Notes under the pieces: generated by a model | What the model was told of the DNA's origin: nothing | The model's input: the letters and a program-made list of their open reading frames with translations, nothing else | Database searches by the model: none | Shown: one piece after another, positions 23,074 through 35,497 of the stretch | How the letters are laid out: the number at the start of each line of letters is the position of its first letter | How positions within the stretch are numbered: position 1 is the first letter of the stretch | Assembly: GCA_037447655.1 (NCBI GenBank) | Contig: JBBHKE010003381.1 | Coordinates: 234,237 to 276,417 of the forward strand | Origin: Zygnema cylindricum | Taxonomy: Eukaryota; Streptophyta; Zygnematophyceae; Zygnematales; Zygnemataceae | Length of the DNA: 42,181 nucleotides | Direction: 5' to 3' | Made by a program: the position numbers and the translations under genes

Positions 23074-23647
23074 TAACCATAGTTCAAAAGTAGGTGCAAG
23101 TACGCCCATACAATACGCCTAGTGTACTTAAAAAATATAATATACCCTTACGACCATATTGTATTGGCCGCAAAATGAAATAAAATAGTAACAAGGTTGA
23201 GTTGCACATGGATCGATAGAGAATTAAACGCCATGTCTATATTTGAAAAAAAAACCGGACAAAAAAATATTTTATTGTGAGTTTTTAGCAACTTTTGATT
23301 TAAACCGTCAGATTTAGACGATCTGGCGGTCGTTGATCAAAGTAGCGATCTAGAAGATCACATGAAAAGCCCATAACAAAACTTACGATAGGACTTACGT
23401 CCACGCTTTTTATTTTTTTCTGGGTTTTTTTTCTCGCGGAATGTCATCCTACGCCGTGTCAGTTCTCTACAAAATTTCGTTCGGCGGCGTGCGCTGTACT
23501 ATGGTCATACGTCAGATTCGTACGTTCGTACAGCGGTGTGCACAACGCACAAACATACAATATGCCTACGCTGCACGAGTTTTGTGCCAAGTTTTGTGCG
23601 ACTACCAAAGGCCTGCCATAAAAACGACTACTTTTGAACTATGGTTA
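23074..23647. mobile_element. inverted-repeat element, family 'CATAGTTCAAAAGTA' (copy B)
   Basis: The terminal repeats are a perfect 20 bp: TAACCATAGTTCAAAAGTAG at 23074-23093 and its exact reverse complement at 23628-23647. If the outer TA on each side is target duplication, the terminal repeat is 18 bp. The interior matches copies at 5689-6145 (opposite orientation) and 25577-25886. It has no transposase, so it is a non-autonomous element of about 574 bp. The superfamily is not assigned. Confidence 0.85.
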
Positions 23648-24415
23648 TAACCAATGAAGATTTGTGGTCTATTATATGACAATTGTTGTAATGACACACT
23701 TGTCTCCAAATTTTTTAACGTCAAAATATCATGTTGCCCTCGTGATACAGTCACCCTCTTCTCTGCCTTACATTTTTATTGGAAATCGTACGCATTTGTA
23801 TGATGCAACAGTCAATGATGGTGTCATTGATAAAATATTAAAATCGCACACGCGTTCTCTCTGCTGTCGTGTGCTTGTGGCAAAGTTTGTGCTTGGCCGC
23901 CTAATACCAAGGAAATCTCACGGTGACGTGACGCAGTTTACATGTACAACACTTTTTCTGAAGCACATCTATGTCATTTTACGTTTTTTTTTCCCAAAGA
24001 AACCTCACCCTAAAACAAGAGTACCCGGTTTTGACTTTAACGTCCAATACGACTCCAAGTTTGCTACAATAATTATTATTAGAGGTACAAGCCATAAACT
24101 ACAGTACAGTACAGGCCAACCATTCTAATAGTGGATTATGTACTGTACTAGTGGAGAAAAACGTTGTCGTGGAAAACTTAGGGTACTTTCGCATGTGCTA
24201 AAGTTACAGCTATTTAATGTCGTTTTCTTCCATAACTCATAAAAAGAACAAGAAAATCCGCAACCGTACCATAAAATTGAAATTACCGCCGTACAAGTTG
24301 CGTTACCTTGAAACTTTACATGTACTGGAGTTTGTCCTTTAGCGCAATGCAGTTTGTCGTCTAACGCATTTCGACTCACTTTCGCGTCCTTTAAGCTCAC
24401 CTTCAAACTATATAT

Positions 24416-24439
24416 AAAATCACCTCGCGAGGTGATTTT
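24416..24439. repeat. perfect 24-bp palindrome inside the Harbinger-like element
   Basis: The half-site AAAATCACCTCG is followed directly by its exact reverse complement. The related element at 28172 keeps the same motif at 28404-28428 in slightly decayed form (AAAATCACCTCGAGG then GGTGATTTT). Conservation at the same internal place in two diverged copies suggests it is ancestral to the family. Confidence 0.9.
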
Positions 24440-25084
24440 AAATAAAGTTCTATGAGGTGAGCGAATAGGCAGATGTTGTCGCACGTGTCGTAAGTTTTTG
24501 ACAATTTTTTGTGCCCGTAGAAAAAAAAAAATACCACTGCACATTTCCAACCTGTGCGTGACTTTTTTCCGTGCACTTTTTTTTGTACAAGGGCCGTGGA
24601 GGGGGTCTCGACCAACGGACGCCATTTCGCAAAAGTGAAGTCCGTGAAAGCGCCTCTCTCTCTCCCGCTCCCACTACCGCGTCTATCTAATAACTCTTAC
24701 AATGAAAAACGTCAATAATGGTATCAAATGAAATATCACTAAAAATGATTTTTTTTTACTATGTTTGGGCGTATTTTGATAGCAAGTAGAGTGAAAAAAT
24801 ACTAAAAAACAAATTTGGGAAACCATGGCGGAAAGTTTTAGAATCTGTGACGTCGACGCTGTCATAACTTGAGCGTGGCGTGAAAATGTCACAAACTCTA
24901 AACATCTACAATGTCACAAGTAGTTATACCTTGAATCATTATTAACGTATATAAATTATTAGTGTAAAGAAAAAATTGGCGTCATTCATTCAAATTTAGT
25001 GCTAGGAGACGTGGCAGATTATGGTCCACGTCCTTAAATAGTGTAACATATTATATTTAAGGTATCAATGTCAAAATTTTGAGG

Positions 25085-25128
25085 TGCCGATATAGCGTAC
25101 ACAAGGCTAATAACGATTCACGGTGTAG
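25085..25128. mobile_element. end fragment of an 'ACACCG-AATCG' element, nested
   Basis: The sequence GGCTAATAACGATTCACGGTG is the right end of the small element family seen at 5440-5650. The preceding bases (about 24990-25085) resemble the DNA beside the 5440 copy (gtccacgtccttaaatagtg and gatccacttccttaaatagc). It lies inside the Harbinger-like element, so it was probably inserted into it. No clear left end is visible. Confidence 0.5.
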
Positions 25129-25576
25129 ACGTCTACAACCGTTGCTATTTTGTAAACGTCATCAATTCTCGCGAGTTTTGTAGTCGTCTACAGCCGTCAC
25201 AAATTACACCCACGTCTACATCCGTCACAATCTAAAGTAACGATTTTATTTCTTTACATACGAATGCTCTGAAATTAGTACGTAGAATCTTCGCTAGGAA
25301 CAAAGTTACAAGACTAAAGTTTCGGTTACATGCGAAAGTACCCTTACTAAACCGATTCCACCTGCCCAAATTTCATGAGAACTGTTCCACCCGTACACGG
25401 GCGAATTTGGAAAAATATTGGATGACGACTGCACGTAATTTTACCATTTAAAGTATAAAATAATGTCGTTGAAAACGTATTTGGAACAGTATAATGATAC
25501 GTGCATATCGTGAGATCGATCGCCAACTTCCAAACTTATCGAATAAGCTAAGCAATCTACGTGTTCATTTAACAAC

Positions 25577-25886
25577 ATATTTCAAAAGTTTGTAAAAGCA
25601 GGCCCATACAATATGCCTATTGTATGCAAAAACATACAATATGACCTTAAGACCCATATTGTATTCGAAACTATTTTGACCAATTAAAACATTCGGACAA
25701 AAAATTTGACTAATAAAAACATTTGGACCATTTTTTTTTTAATTTACACCGTCAGATTCGGACGATCGGACGGTCGCTGATCAAAGTAGTGACCTGACAA
25801 GATCACATGAAAAGCCCATAACACAACTTATGATAAAGGCGTCGACCAACAGGCCTACCATAAAAACGCCTACTTTTGAACTATGT
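25577..25886. mobile_element. inverted-repeat element, family 'CATAGTTCAAAAGTA' (copy C, shortened)
   Basis: The right end CTACTTTTGAACTATG is intact, while the left end is decayed (atatttcaaaagtttgtaaaagcagg). The interior keeps 'cccatacaatatgcc', 'accgtcagattcgg', 'gatcaaagtagtgac' and 'aaaagcccataac' in the same order as the copy at 23074. It is about 310 bp and non-coding. Confidence 0.75.
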
Positions 25887-26218
25887 TTAACAGTTGTGGA
25901 AAACGAGATACAATAACGAGCGGCTGGAGGAAATTTTTCGATCAAAAATGACAAAAGTAGTCGACTCGCCAAAAACGTCTGTATGGTAGGAGTGCTTTTA
26001 CGCGTTCACCTTTGCAAGCGTGGAGCCTAGTGTGATTTTGACAAGTGTCACCGAGTCTAGGCTTTGCACAATACAGTACAGTAACGCTCTTAGTGTCCAG
26101 TAATTAACCATCGACTCGGATTACCTATAATTGTACGATAGGATAAGGTTAACTAGAACGAATCAATTCACACTTTTACAGTGCTTCTACTGCAGTAAAA
26201 ACCAGAAAAATCGAAGTG

Positions 26219-26769
26219 CAGTACACCGCCAATCGCTATTAGAGTAAATAATGCTAATTCGGTGCCCTTTAAAAAAAAAAAACCTGAAATACAATCCATA
26301 ACTCTGTTTTTTCCATTATTATAATTAGGTTTTTTTTTCAATTAGTGTTAATAATAGAAGTACACTGCTATGGAAATAGTGTGGCGTACGGACAGGGTAT
26401 CTTCGTACGAAATTGTAATTTTTGAATTACAAAGGCATAAAAATACACTTAACATTATTGCGCACACATGTGAATGTGCACTGGAAGAAAGAGACACAAA
26501 CTCGTTGACAAAAATCACGTTCTCATATGTTCGTCCGTCGACCGTGTGAAGAGCGCGATGGCGTACGAATTGTCAGATTTTGTACGAATGCACATATTAC
26601 TGTAGACATCGAAAGTGCGGGTATTTATTATTTAGGACAACCTAAATTACAGTTAGGGATTAATTAGTATATGTATTTAAAAAAAAATAAAAAGATTCCC
26701 GATTAGTGTTAATAACACTTTTTTTTTACGCTTTTTATTCCTTTACTCTAAGAGGCTCTGACGGTGTAC
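26219..26769. mobile_element. inverted-repeat element, family 'ACACCG-AATCG'
   Basis: The left end is CAGTACACCGCCAATCGCTA. The right end is poorly conserved and finishes GACGGTGTAC at the junction with the next element. The interior shares 'atagtgtggcgtac', 'tcgtccgtcgac' and 'ttgtcagattttgtac' with the copy at 26770-27306. Non-coding. Confidence 0.65.
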
Positions 26770-27306
26770 TGTACACCGCCAATCGTTATTAGTGTTGTGT
26801 ACACTAATTCCGTCCCGCTTTTTTTTATTTTTATTCTCCATTAGCGTAGTTCACTCTATTTTTTTCTTTATTCTATTTAGGGTTGTTTTCAGTACGTTGT
26901 CTCTTAAATAGAGTAGTGTCAGACCGTACACAAATGTACCTTTTTAAGTTAAAAATTACAATAAATTAGTTTTAGTAACCGCGGACGCATGAGAATGTGC
27001 GTTCTAAAAAGGAGAAAAAACCAGGTCATAAGAAATTCCGTTCGAACATATTCGTCCGACAGCCGCGTTTTGTCCGTGTGAATTTACGACTTGTGTACGA
27101 TTTGTCAGATTTTGTACAGGGACCTATATTAGTGTAAGCATGTTTGCGACCGACATTTGTTTTTTCAAAGATCCAAATTACTATAATCAAACAATTAGAA
27201 TGTATGATTTTTTCCAAAATTTTCAAATTCTTAAAAAGCGTACACCACTGTAATTATTATTATACGCTAATCAAACTTCTACGCTAATAGCGATTGGGGG
27301 TGTACA
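26770..27306. mobile_element. inverted-repeat element, family 'ACACCG-AATCG'
   Basis: The left end is GTACACCGCCAATCGTTATT and the right end is its near reverse complement (ctaatagcgattgggggtgtac). It abuts the previous element through the palindromic junction GGTGTAC-T-GTACACC. The interior shares 'tcgtccgaca' and 'ttgtcagattttgtac' with the neighbour. It is about 537 bp and non-coding. Confidence 0.7.
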
Positions 27307-27785
27307 GTATTTCAACTTTTCAAGGCATTTTTTTGGTTCGGGGAAATGCTGACCGTCAGAGCCCCGTTAAAATCGTACGGTCATAAACTGTCTAATCATT
27401 AAAATGGCCTTCAAATGGTCTTTTTGGCCTTAGGTGGCCTAACCTATTCTAGTAATAATTACTAGCGTCAGATCACAATCTAGTGTGATTAGCGTCCTTT
27501 GTTGACTACCTCCTGCTCCCTGTTTAGGAATGAATAATAACGACAAAAAATATTCTTCGATCGACGCCATTGGTCTTGTACTACATTGTACTTATCTGCA
27601 CACAAATCACAGCGGGTGTGCACCCCTTTGTCCAGTAAAAGACACCAGAGCCGAAAACGCTTTGTCGTTCTATGCTTAATTAGTGTTACACCGTAAACCC
27701 TGCTTAATCCAATATAGCTTCAAGTAAATTATGTCTTCAGTATTCAAATTGTGTGTATCCGTTTTGTTGTTAAACTAAGTTTTTG

Positions 27786-27838
27786 AAAAGCTACGCCTTA
27801 AATCGTTATTACTAATAACGATTTAAGGCGTAGCTTTT
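27786..27838. repeat. 53-bp palindrome made of two joined element ends
   Basis: A 26-bp arm at 27786-27811, containing GCTACGCCTTAAATCGTTAT, is followed by one base and then by its exact reverse complement at 27813-27838. The arm resembles the end sequence of the surrounding small elements (ACACCGTGAATCGTTATTAG). It may be two terminal repeats joined with no interior. No mismatch is visible in the arms. Confidence 0.9.
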
Positions 27839-27911
27839 AAAAAATGGCGCATATAAATTTCAACACTAATGGCGATGCCGAGGATCGTCCCGGGACCTTG
27901 TGTTAGCCATA

Positions 27912-28141
27912 CACTACAACCGCGAATCGTTATTAACGTCAATGTGTTTTTCGCCACTTAAAAACATATTTTCTCCGTACACACTTGTAGGATTTTCAAT
28001 TTGAGACCGCCAATCGGAAGCTGAGCATGTTATCTTTCAATCGCAACCGTCAGATCCACAATCCGATAAGCATGTACGGAGAAAAGTTGTTTTAAGTGGC
28101 GGAAAAACCTTGACGCTAATAACGATTCGCGGTGGTTACAG
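27912..28141. mobile_element. foldback element, family 'ACACCG-AATCG'
   Basis: The ends ACCGCGAATCGTTATTAACG and its reverse complement begin imperfect inverted arms of about 65 bp. The arms share 'cgccacttaaaa' and 'ttctccgtaca'. The middle holds 'ccgtcagatcc'. It is about 230 bp and non-coding, and would fold into a long hairpin. Confidence 0.75.
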
Positions 28142-28171
28142 TACAGCGCAATTCATTATTAGTGTTAATAA

Positions 28172-29119
28172 GGGTACGTCCCCATGTATTAAAGTATCTA
28201 CTTTTCTCTGTCTTTTTGCCCTAAATTTTAGGGAACTTTGATAAAAACTTTAGCCGTACGAGAAAATCATTTTTACCAAAGTACAGTAAACGTCAATTTA
28301 TACTTTGGATGTACGGCATGTTTGTCGTCATGTGAACTCATTTTGGCGTTTTCCCCTTTTCGACCCCCGGGCAAGAGAATCCAGCCCAAAAAAAACTTCA
28401 TCCAAAATCACCTCGAGGGGGTGATTTTAGTTCAAGTACCGCCCAAACAGCGAATGAAAACTGACCCACGCACGCGCCACAAGAGTGTGAAAATTTTAGG
28501 AGGAGGGAGAGTCCTCGCTATTTTTCTCCGTGCCCGTCACGCGCATGTACGGAAAAAAATCTGCAGGGGTCTCGGACCTCCACTTTCATTCATGGGGTCC
28601 TTTGCAAAATTTTGCGTCGTCATCACCTCTCCCCTCTCCCTCTCACACCATCGCTTTTACCTCACACTTTTTAGAATGAGAGACAACATTATTGGTATAA
28701 AATGAAAGATATTTTAAAAATATTATTTTTGACAATTTTTAGGTTTTTTTTTAATGGCAAGTCGAGCGAAAAAAATAGAAAAAACGAAATCGGAAAACCT
28801 GGGCAGAAACTTATTGAATTAGTGACGTCGACTTTGTCACAACTGAGCGTGACGTCACAATGTCACCAAACCCTAAACATCTACAATTTCACAAAAATCT
28901 AGACGTCTACCATTGTCGTTGTTTTTGTAGGCGTCACTAATCGTCGGAAGTTTCGTAGTCGGCTTCAAACGTCACAGGTTGTACCTGCGTCTACAACCGT
29001 CACGTTACAAAGTTCCAATTTCATTTTCGCACATAGGGACGCTCTTCAAAGTAGTACGGATAATCTTCACTACGGTCCAAAATGCTTTATCAAAGTACCG
29101 ATTACATGGGGACGTACCC
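28172..29119. mobile_element. Harbinger-like non-autonomous element, second copy
   Basis: The ends read GGGTACGTCCCCATGTA and TACATGGGGACGTACCC, perfect inverses over 17 bp. The flanks are TAA and TAT, close to a 3-bp duplication but not exact. The 948-bp interior aligns in order with the element at 24181. Shared blocks are the internal palindrome, a 'tctccgtgcccgt'-like block, 'gtgacgtcgac', 'gtgacgtcac', 'cgtctacaaccgtcac' and 'cgctcttcaaagtagtacgga'. No transposase is visible. Confidence 0.75.
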
Positions 29120-29235
29120 TATCAATCATCTTTTCTCGTGTACATAAGTCTGATTTCTGTTTGGAGATGACCAATCAGAAGGTAATAATCTTACCTTTCC
29201 CTCGCAGCCATGATAGCAAGACGGTGGTACAATTA

Positions 29236-29410
29236 GGGTACGTCCCCATGTAAGCGATACTTTGAAAAAGTATTTTGGACTGTAGTGAAGTGATCCGTAC
29301 TACTTTGAAAAGCGTCCCAGTGTGCGAAAATGAATTCGAAACTTTGAAATGTGACGGTTTTAGAGGTAGGTACAGCTTTGTGAAGGTTGAAGACGACTAC
29401 GAGAAGATAA
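29236..29410. mobile_element. terminal fragment of the Harbinger-like element
   Basis: GGGTACGTCCCCATGTAAGC, preceded by TTA, begins a sequence matching the reverse complement of the last about 180 bp of the element at 28172-29119. Shared parts include 'ccgtactactttgaa', 'gcgtccc' and 'aatgtgacgg'. No other end is found, so this is a truncated copy 117 bp from the full one in opposite orientation. Confidence 0.65.
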
Positions 29411-29937
29411 GACCATATCCCCGTTATTAATACAAAGTTAGTATTTTTTTCGCTTTAATGTGAACTTTATGTTTTTTCATTTTGTACATGATTTGGCAAG
29501 GCCATGTTGTACCAACGATGAGGCAACCAGGTCGCTGGCTGAACACTGTAATAGGGCTCGTCGTATTGAGTTGACAATGCAACTCGCCGCCGGTTTGGCG
29601 GCAGTGATGTTGGAGGCAGTCTGGTTGCTGGTTCAGCAACGAGGTTGTCATGTCGTTCGTTAAGCGACGAGGCTGACGTGCCGCTAGTTTTTACACTTTT
29701 ATGTTTTTTAGGCTATTGGTAAATCAATGTCCACTACACTTGTATAGATCGTGTTTTGTTTTATCGTGCCCGTTTATCACGCTCGTTTGTTTTCCACAAC
29801 ACTTTGCTTTTTCAAGACGCGACAAGAGTAAAAGTGTGTTTTTTTTGTCTTCTTTTGTTTTTTTTTTCCTTTTTTCTTTTTTTTTCTCTTTTATTTTTTT
29901 CTTATATATTTTTTTCTCTCAACCTTTTCATTCCACG
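29411..29937. other. no gene seen; GC-richer patch then T-rich tract
   Basis: About 29500-29690 is less AT-rich and contains several 'gtcgctgg', 'ggttgctggttcagcaac' and 'cgacgag' words. I could not assign it to a gene. About 29840-29930 is a T-rich tract with TTTTCTTTT runs. Confidence 0.4.
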
Positions 29938-31094
<1,157 letters not shown>

Positions 31095-31506
31095 CTTCAA
31101 ACAAAACAACCAAAAATAAGCACATACAACACAAAAGATATAATCGTCCAACACTTCAATATTTTAAAGTTGACGACCGAGTACAGAAAACCTTTTGTTA
31201 TAGTCTCTACTACACCTCTAAAATAATCTACGACTTAAAAAAGATAAATCTACCACTGAGTCCTAACGAATATATATGTACAATACTAGAAACGACTAAA
31301 ATTTTACGTGATGAAACTTCACAAAACTATACGGCCGACTGTTGACAACGTATTTTACGTGATGAAACTTCACAAAACTATACGATCGACTGTTAACAAC
31401 GTTGTCAGTTTCACATGAGAACATACAATTACACTAAGTACAATTGGACTTACAAAAAGATAGCCGTCCTAAACTAATTGACCGACAAATAAATTCAATT
31501 ACTAAC
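31095..31506 (-). repeat. 3' LTR of copia element 1
   Basis: This 412-bp sequence aligns along its length with 35514-35874, with matching 'caacacttcaatatttt', 'ataatctacgact', 'gatgaaacttcacaaaactatacg' and 'agtacaattggact'. The two differ at many positions, so the insertion is old. It is 51 bp longer because of a tandem duplication (31301-31351 and 31352-31402). Removing that gives 361 bp, equal to the other LTR. Confidence 0.8.
31301..31402. repeat. 51-bp tandem duplication in the LTR
   Basis: Two units of 51 bp start at 31301 and 31352, each beginning ATTTTACGTGATGAAACTTC. They differ by about two bases. Only this LTR has it. Confidence 0.9.
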
Positions 31507-31582
31507 AGACCAAATCTACACAGTACGTCTACAACTTACGCGAAATGAAACGAACAACAATTTCAACGTCAGTTAAAATATT

Positions 31583-31646
31583 TAGCGACGAAATTACTTC
31601 GTTGCTGGTCGTTGGTGCTTAGCTACGAGATTCTCTCGTCGCTAAA
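31583..31646. repeat. short inverted repeat
   Basis: TTAGCGACGAAA near 31583 pairs with TCTCGTCGCTAAAT near 31633-31646, enclosing about 40 bp. It lies next to the 3' LTR where a polypurine tract would be expected, and may be a small insertion. Confidence 0.5.
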
Positions 31647-34600
31647 TGAGTGCTCAGTACTTAAACCTAACATTATCATTTTTACTAAGACACTAAAAGC
31701 CCTCTTTTACTCCATGCCCACTAACTTCTTTCCCATTTCATTTATTTCCTTCAATGCTGCTTTAGTCAACATATAAGCAGCTTGTTTTTTTGTAAGTACA
31801 AATACAAAATTCTATTTTTCTTCTTAAACTAAATCCCTAACAGGATGCCACCAAATTTTAATGTGTTTTGTGCGCTTGTGCAAAATAGGATTATAACTAA
31901 GTAAAATGGAGTATCATCACTCAATATTTGCATTCATTCTTTTTCCACTCCAAACTACGATAAAAATTCCTTAATCCATACGACATTCTTCGCAGCATGA
32001 CTTGCAGCCATATACTCCGCCTCCATAGATGAGAGTGCCATTCTAGGTTGCAAGCAAGAATTCTACGAGATGGCTCTTCTTGCAAGTAAAAATATGTCTC
32101 ATAACCTAAACCTTCTTGTATCATGGTCTCCTCTATAATTGCCATCAAAATATCCATAACAACTCAAGCTCTCACCTTTCTAAAGACAATTCTAAGGCTA
32201 AGTGTTCCAGCCAAATATCTAAAGATTCTCTTTATTGCTTCTCAATGTATCGTTTTTTGATTATTCCAATATCGATTAACTAGAATCACTACAAAATTAA
32301 TATCTGGCCCAGTTCTAACACTCACATAGAAGAAACTTTCCACTGCCTCTTTAAACGGAGCATCAACCTCGGGACTTTTAACAAAATTAGAGAGCTTGTC
32401 ATGGGGATCAATAGGAGTTCAAAGTGACTTGCAATCTAAAAACCAGAATCTTTCTAGTACATTTTTTGCATATTGTTGTTAACTTAACTTAATTTATCCG
32501 TTCCTCTTCCTCTGAATCTAAATGCTCACAATATATTGTGCATCCCCTAAGTGTGTAATTTTAAAATGTTTCCGAAATTCATTTTTTATTTTCCCGAGTA
32601 ACTCGAAATTATAAGAGATGGAAATGAAGTCACCTGCGAACACACTCAAAATTATCGTGTCCCAACCTTCTCCCCAAATATAGACTTCACAATCCGCAGT
32701 AAGTCTTTTGAATCCAAAAGTTAGTAAAACCTTATAAGCTTGTGGTTCCACGTTTTTGGCGCCTGTTTCAAACCATACAAAGCCTATTACAACCTCCACA
32801 CTTTTCCATTCTTTCCATTAACCTCTTTGTAATTTTTATATACACCTCCTCCTCTAATTCTCCATTTAAAAAAGTTTTGTTGATCCTTTACTTTTCCTTA
32901 GATCCTCAACAAACTCTTTATCGGAATCACTACTCTCGAGCTTGTCGTTGTCCTCTTTCTCCAAGAGCGTCTTTTCTGATGTCATGTTGTTGGTGTGTGT
33001 AGATGATTCACCAATGACCTTGCCTCCTTGTGGTTTATTACTGATGGGCTTAGGGGTCTAAACCTTTTGTGGAATCTTCTCTACAAATTGCACCTTTTTC
33101 TTTATGTCTTCCTCCATCAAGAATTATTCCTCCTCTTCTCTTGTGAATTTCTCATAGTGACTCTCTTCTTTGTAATTTTGGGCCCGCTCGAGCTCATTAG
33201 CTCCTTTCACCATTTATTCCAAATTCTCATGAAACTAGACATTTCTAAACTCTCAAATGCTTTTGGAAACGGGGTTATAAATCTGATATTGCATTGAAAT
33301 CTCACTATACCTTACAAAATATCCTTCCCATGACCATGCCGCAAATTTCCCCTCTCGAGTTCTTTACTCTATACACCTCATTGCCTACTATCCCTAAATC
33401 CTTAAGTGTTTTACCATAGGCACTCGTCCACTCCAAAGTTCCACCGGTCTTTTATTACCCAAACTGAGTTTATTCTCTGGTTGGTAACATGATTAGCTGC
33501 CCTAATTCCTTCCCTTTAAAGACGATGTGTTATTTTTGTCGTATGGAATATGCACGCCACCATATCTTGTAATGTTCAATTTTTTCTCTCTCCAATTCTA
33601 AGAGATTGTAGGGAATAAAGAGCCGTGAATTACTGTTTAATCCCCGTCTCCTTACAGTATTTTGCAAAGGCAAAAAATTCACCTCCACGGTTTGACCGTA
33701 CCGCCTTTAGTTACTTTCCACTTTTCTTTTATCACATGACTACAAATTGTTTGAATGTCTCTAATGCATCTCACTTAGATTTTACGAAATATTTCGATGT
33801 CTTTTTGCTGAAATCATCAACTACCACAAAAATGTATTTATTTTTTCCGATGGTTTTTGATGTATGTCTCCAGAAAGATCTACATGAAGTAGATCGAAAG
33901 AGGCATCCGCCTTGAATTGTACATCTTTCAATAGATGAGGTTTCTTTTTCTGTTTCCTCTTTGTGCATCCTACACATCCAATGACCTTTTGTTTTGTTGT
34001 CACATCGAGTCCTCAAAAGCACCATGAGGAATCATCTCTTTGATGTTGCTCTTTGATGTGTAGCAAATTTTGTGATGCCACAATTTGAGGCCCTCCTTAT
34101 TGACCTCTACCGAGAGAAGGTGTCCCTCTTAATTCGCCGATTTGTTTTTTGATTTTCTTCAAATCAACCGTTTTTGTCCATTGTCAGTAACGATCCCCTC
34201 CTGCAAATGATCATAATTTAATGCTTAAAATTATCATTTCTCCTTCTATATATGTGGCTCCAACAATTTTCTTCTGAAGTTGTGGGATACTTAAAAGATT
34301 ATGCATCCCTCTATGTCATACAATACATTGTTAAAGCGTACGTATTGACTCTAGTTGTCCCTTCCTTATCTTCTGTCGGTAGGTTTTAGCATACTATTTC
34401 CACTATGTCAATAACCATCATAGAGCCGTTGGCCACGGGATTTTGCACAATGAGCTTCCTAGTGTTAGTAAATAATCCTGGGTCCGACAATATGTGATGT
34501 GTAACACCTGAGTCAATAATCTAATTCTTAAATTTCCCCATGTTCTTTTTGCCTTGTGTGTGAAATAAGACATCATATTTCTTTTCCTGTGATTCGTCAA

Positions 34601-35497
34601 TGAGGGAAATACAAAATTATTGTCTTTGTCGCATTAACCCATCCCCAACAAAATCCCCTCTTATTTGATGAGCTACCTCTTTCAGATCCCTTGCCTCTAA
34701 AATTTCCCCCTCCACGGTTGTTTCCCTTATAACAACCGTGACTAGTATATTCTCTCTTTATATAAAAACAATCTCTCTTTCTCTACAAGGAAGTTATTAA
34801 GTGAGTTAAATTGTTATATAATAATATTAAACCGTTTCACGCTATCATCAAGGTACTCGATCTCTTTCATTCTAAACTAATATACTCCTCAAGGAGGTTG
34901 TTTTCATGTGACTCGAATCCCTTTTCAAATGCATTCTGTAAGGTTATCCAATAATTATAAGCTTTATCATGAGTTAGAAAATATTCTTGCATAGAATTGT
35001 GAGAACTCCGTGATAATTTTGTGGATGCCACCATATCTCTCTTGTCCCTCTTGTGTGCATCTGTTAGATCCGTAGAGGGATCCCGTCTTGACTCTTTCCC
35101 GATTACGATGTCCTAAAGATCCTTTGGTATGAATGCTCTTCGAATGTCTCTCCTCTAATTGCATAGTTAGAACCTGTGAAGTTTATGGTATTATTGAAGA
35201 CTCTAAGCTCCTCATTATCACTCTCATCCTCTTCTTGTGATAAGGTAGGTTTAGACTTCCCATTTGTTATTTAATTATTTTCCTTCGATTTGTTGGAGTA
35301 GAAGCTACCTCGTCGGTCGCCGTCACCTCTTTGTGTTTTGAGAAACTTCTGAAAACCATCATACCTCTCTTCTTTCCTCTTCACACTTTTCTCCCCCCAT
35401 TCGTCGAACTCATTATACTGTGTACTTGTTACTCCTTCACTAAGTTTTTCCAAAGATTTCTTTTTCTCCCTCCATACAAGCAAGAGTTCCTAGTGAA

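Larger units (their letters stand above)
24181..25343. mobile_element. Harbinger-like non-autonomous element with TTA target duplication
   Basis: The ends read GGGTACTTTCGCATGTG and its reverse complement CACATGCGAAAGTACCC with one change (acatgcgaaagtaccc). They are flanked by TTA at 24178-24180 and TTA at 25344-25346. A 3-bp TWA duplication with ends starting GGG is characteristic of PIF/Harbinger elements. The 1163-bp interior has a perfect 24-bp palindrome at 24416-24439 and is homologous to the element at 28172-29119. It contains no recognisable transposase or Myb-like gene. A fragment of another element appears to be inserted near 24950-25128. Confidence 0.75.

Noticed and set aside
23664-24128. 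154-codon plus-strand frame between two small elements
   Set aside because: No motif, mixed hydrophobic composition, and it runs across element-flanking DNA. It looks like a chance frame.
24125-24625. 166-codon minus-strand frame
   Set aside because: It lies inside and across the edge of the Harbinger-like element, has no recognisable transposase or Myb motif, and is not preserved in the related copy at 28172.
28238-28705. 155-codon plus-strand frame
   Set aside because: It lies within the second Harbinger-like copy and encodes nothing recognisable; the homologous copy at 24181 does not keep it open.
29500-29690. GC-richer patch with mirrored 'gctggttcagcaac' words
   Set aside because: It was considered as a coding exon or a hairpin RNA. 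No protein motif or consistent stem structure could be defended.
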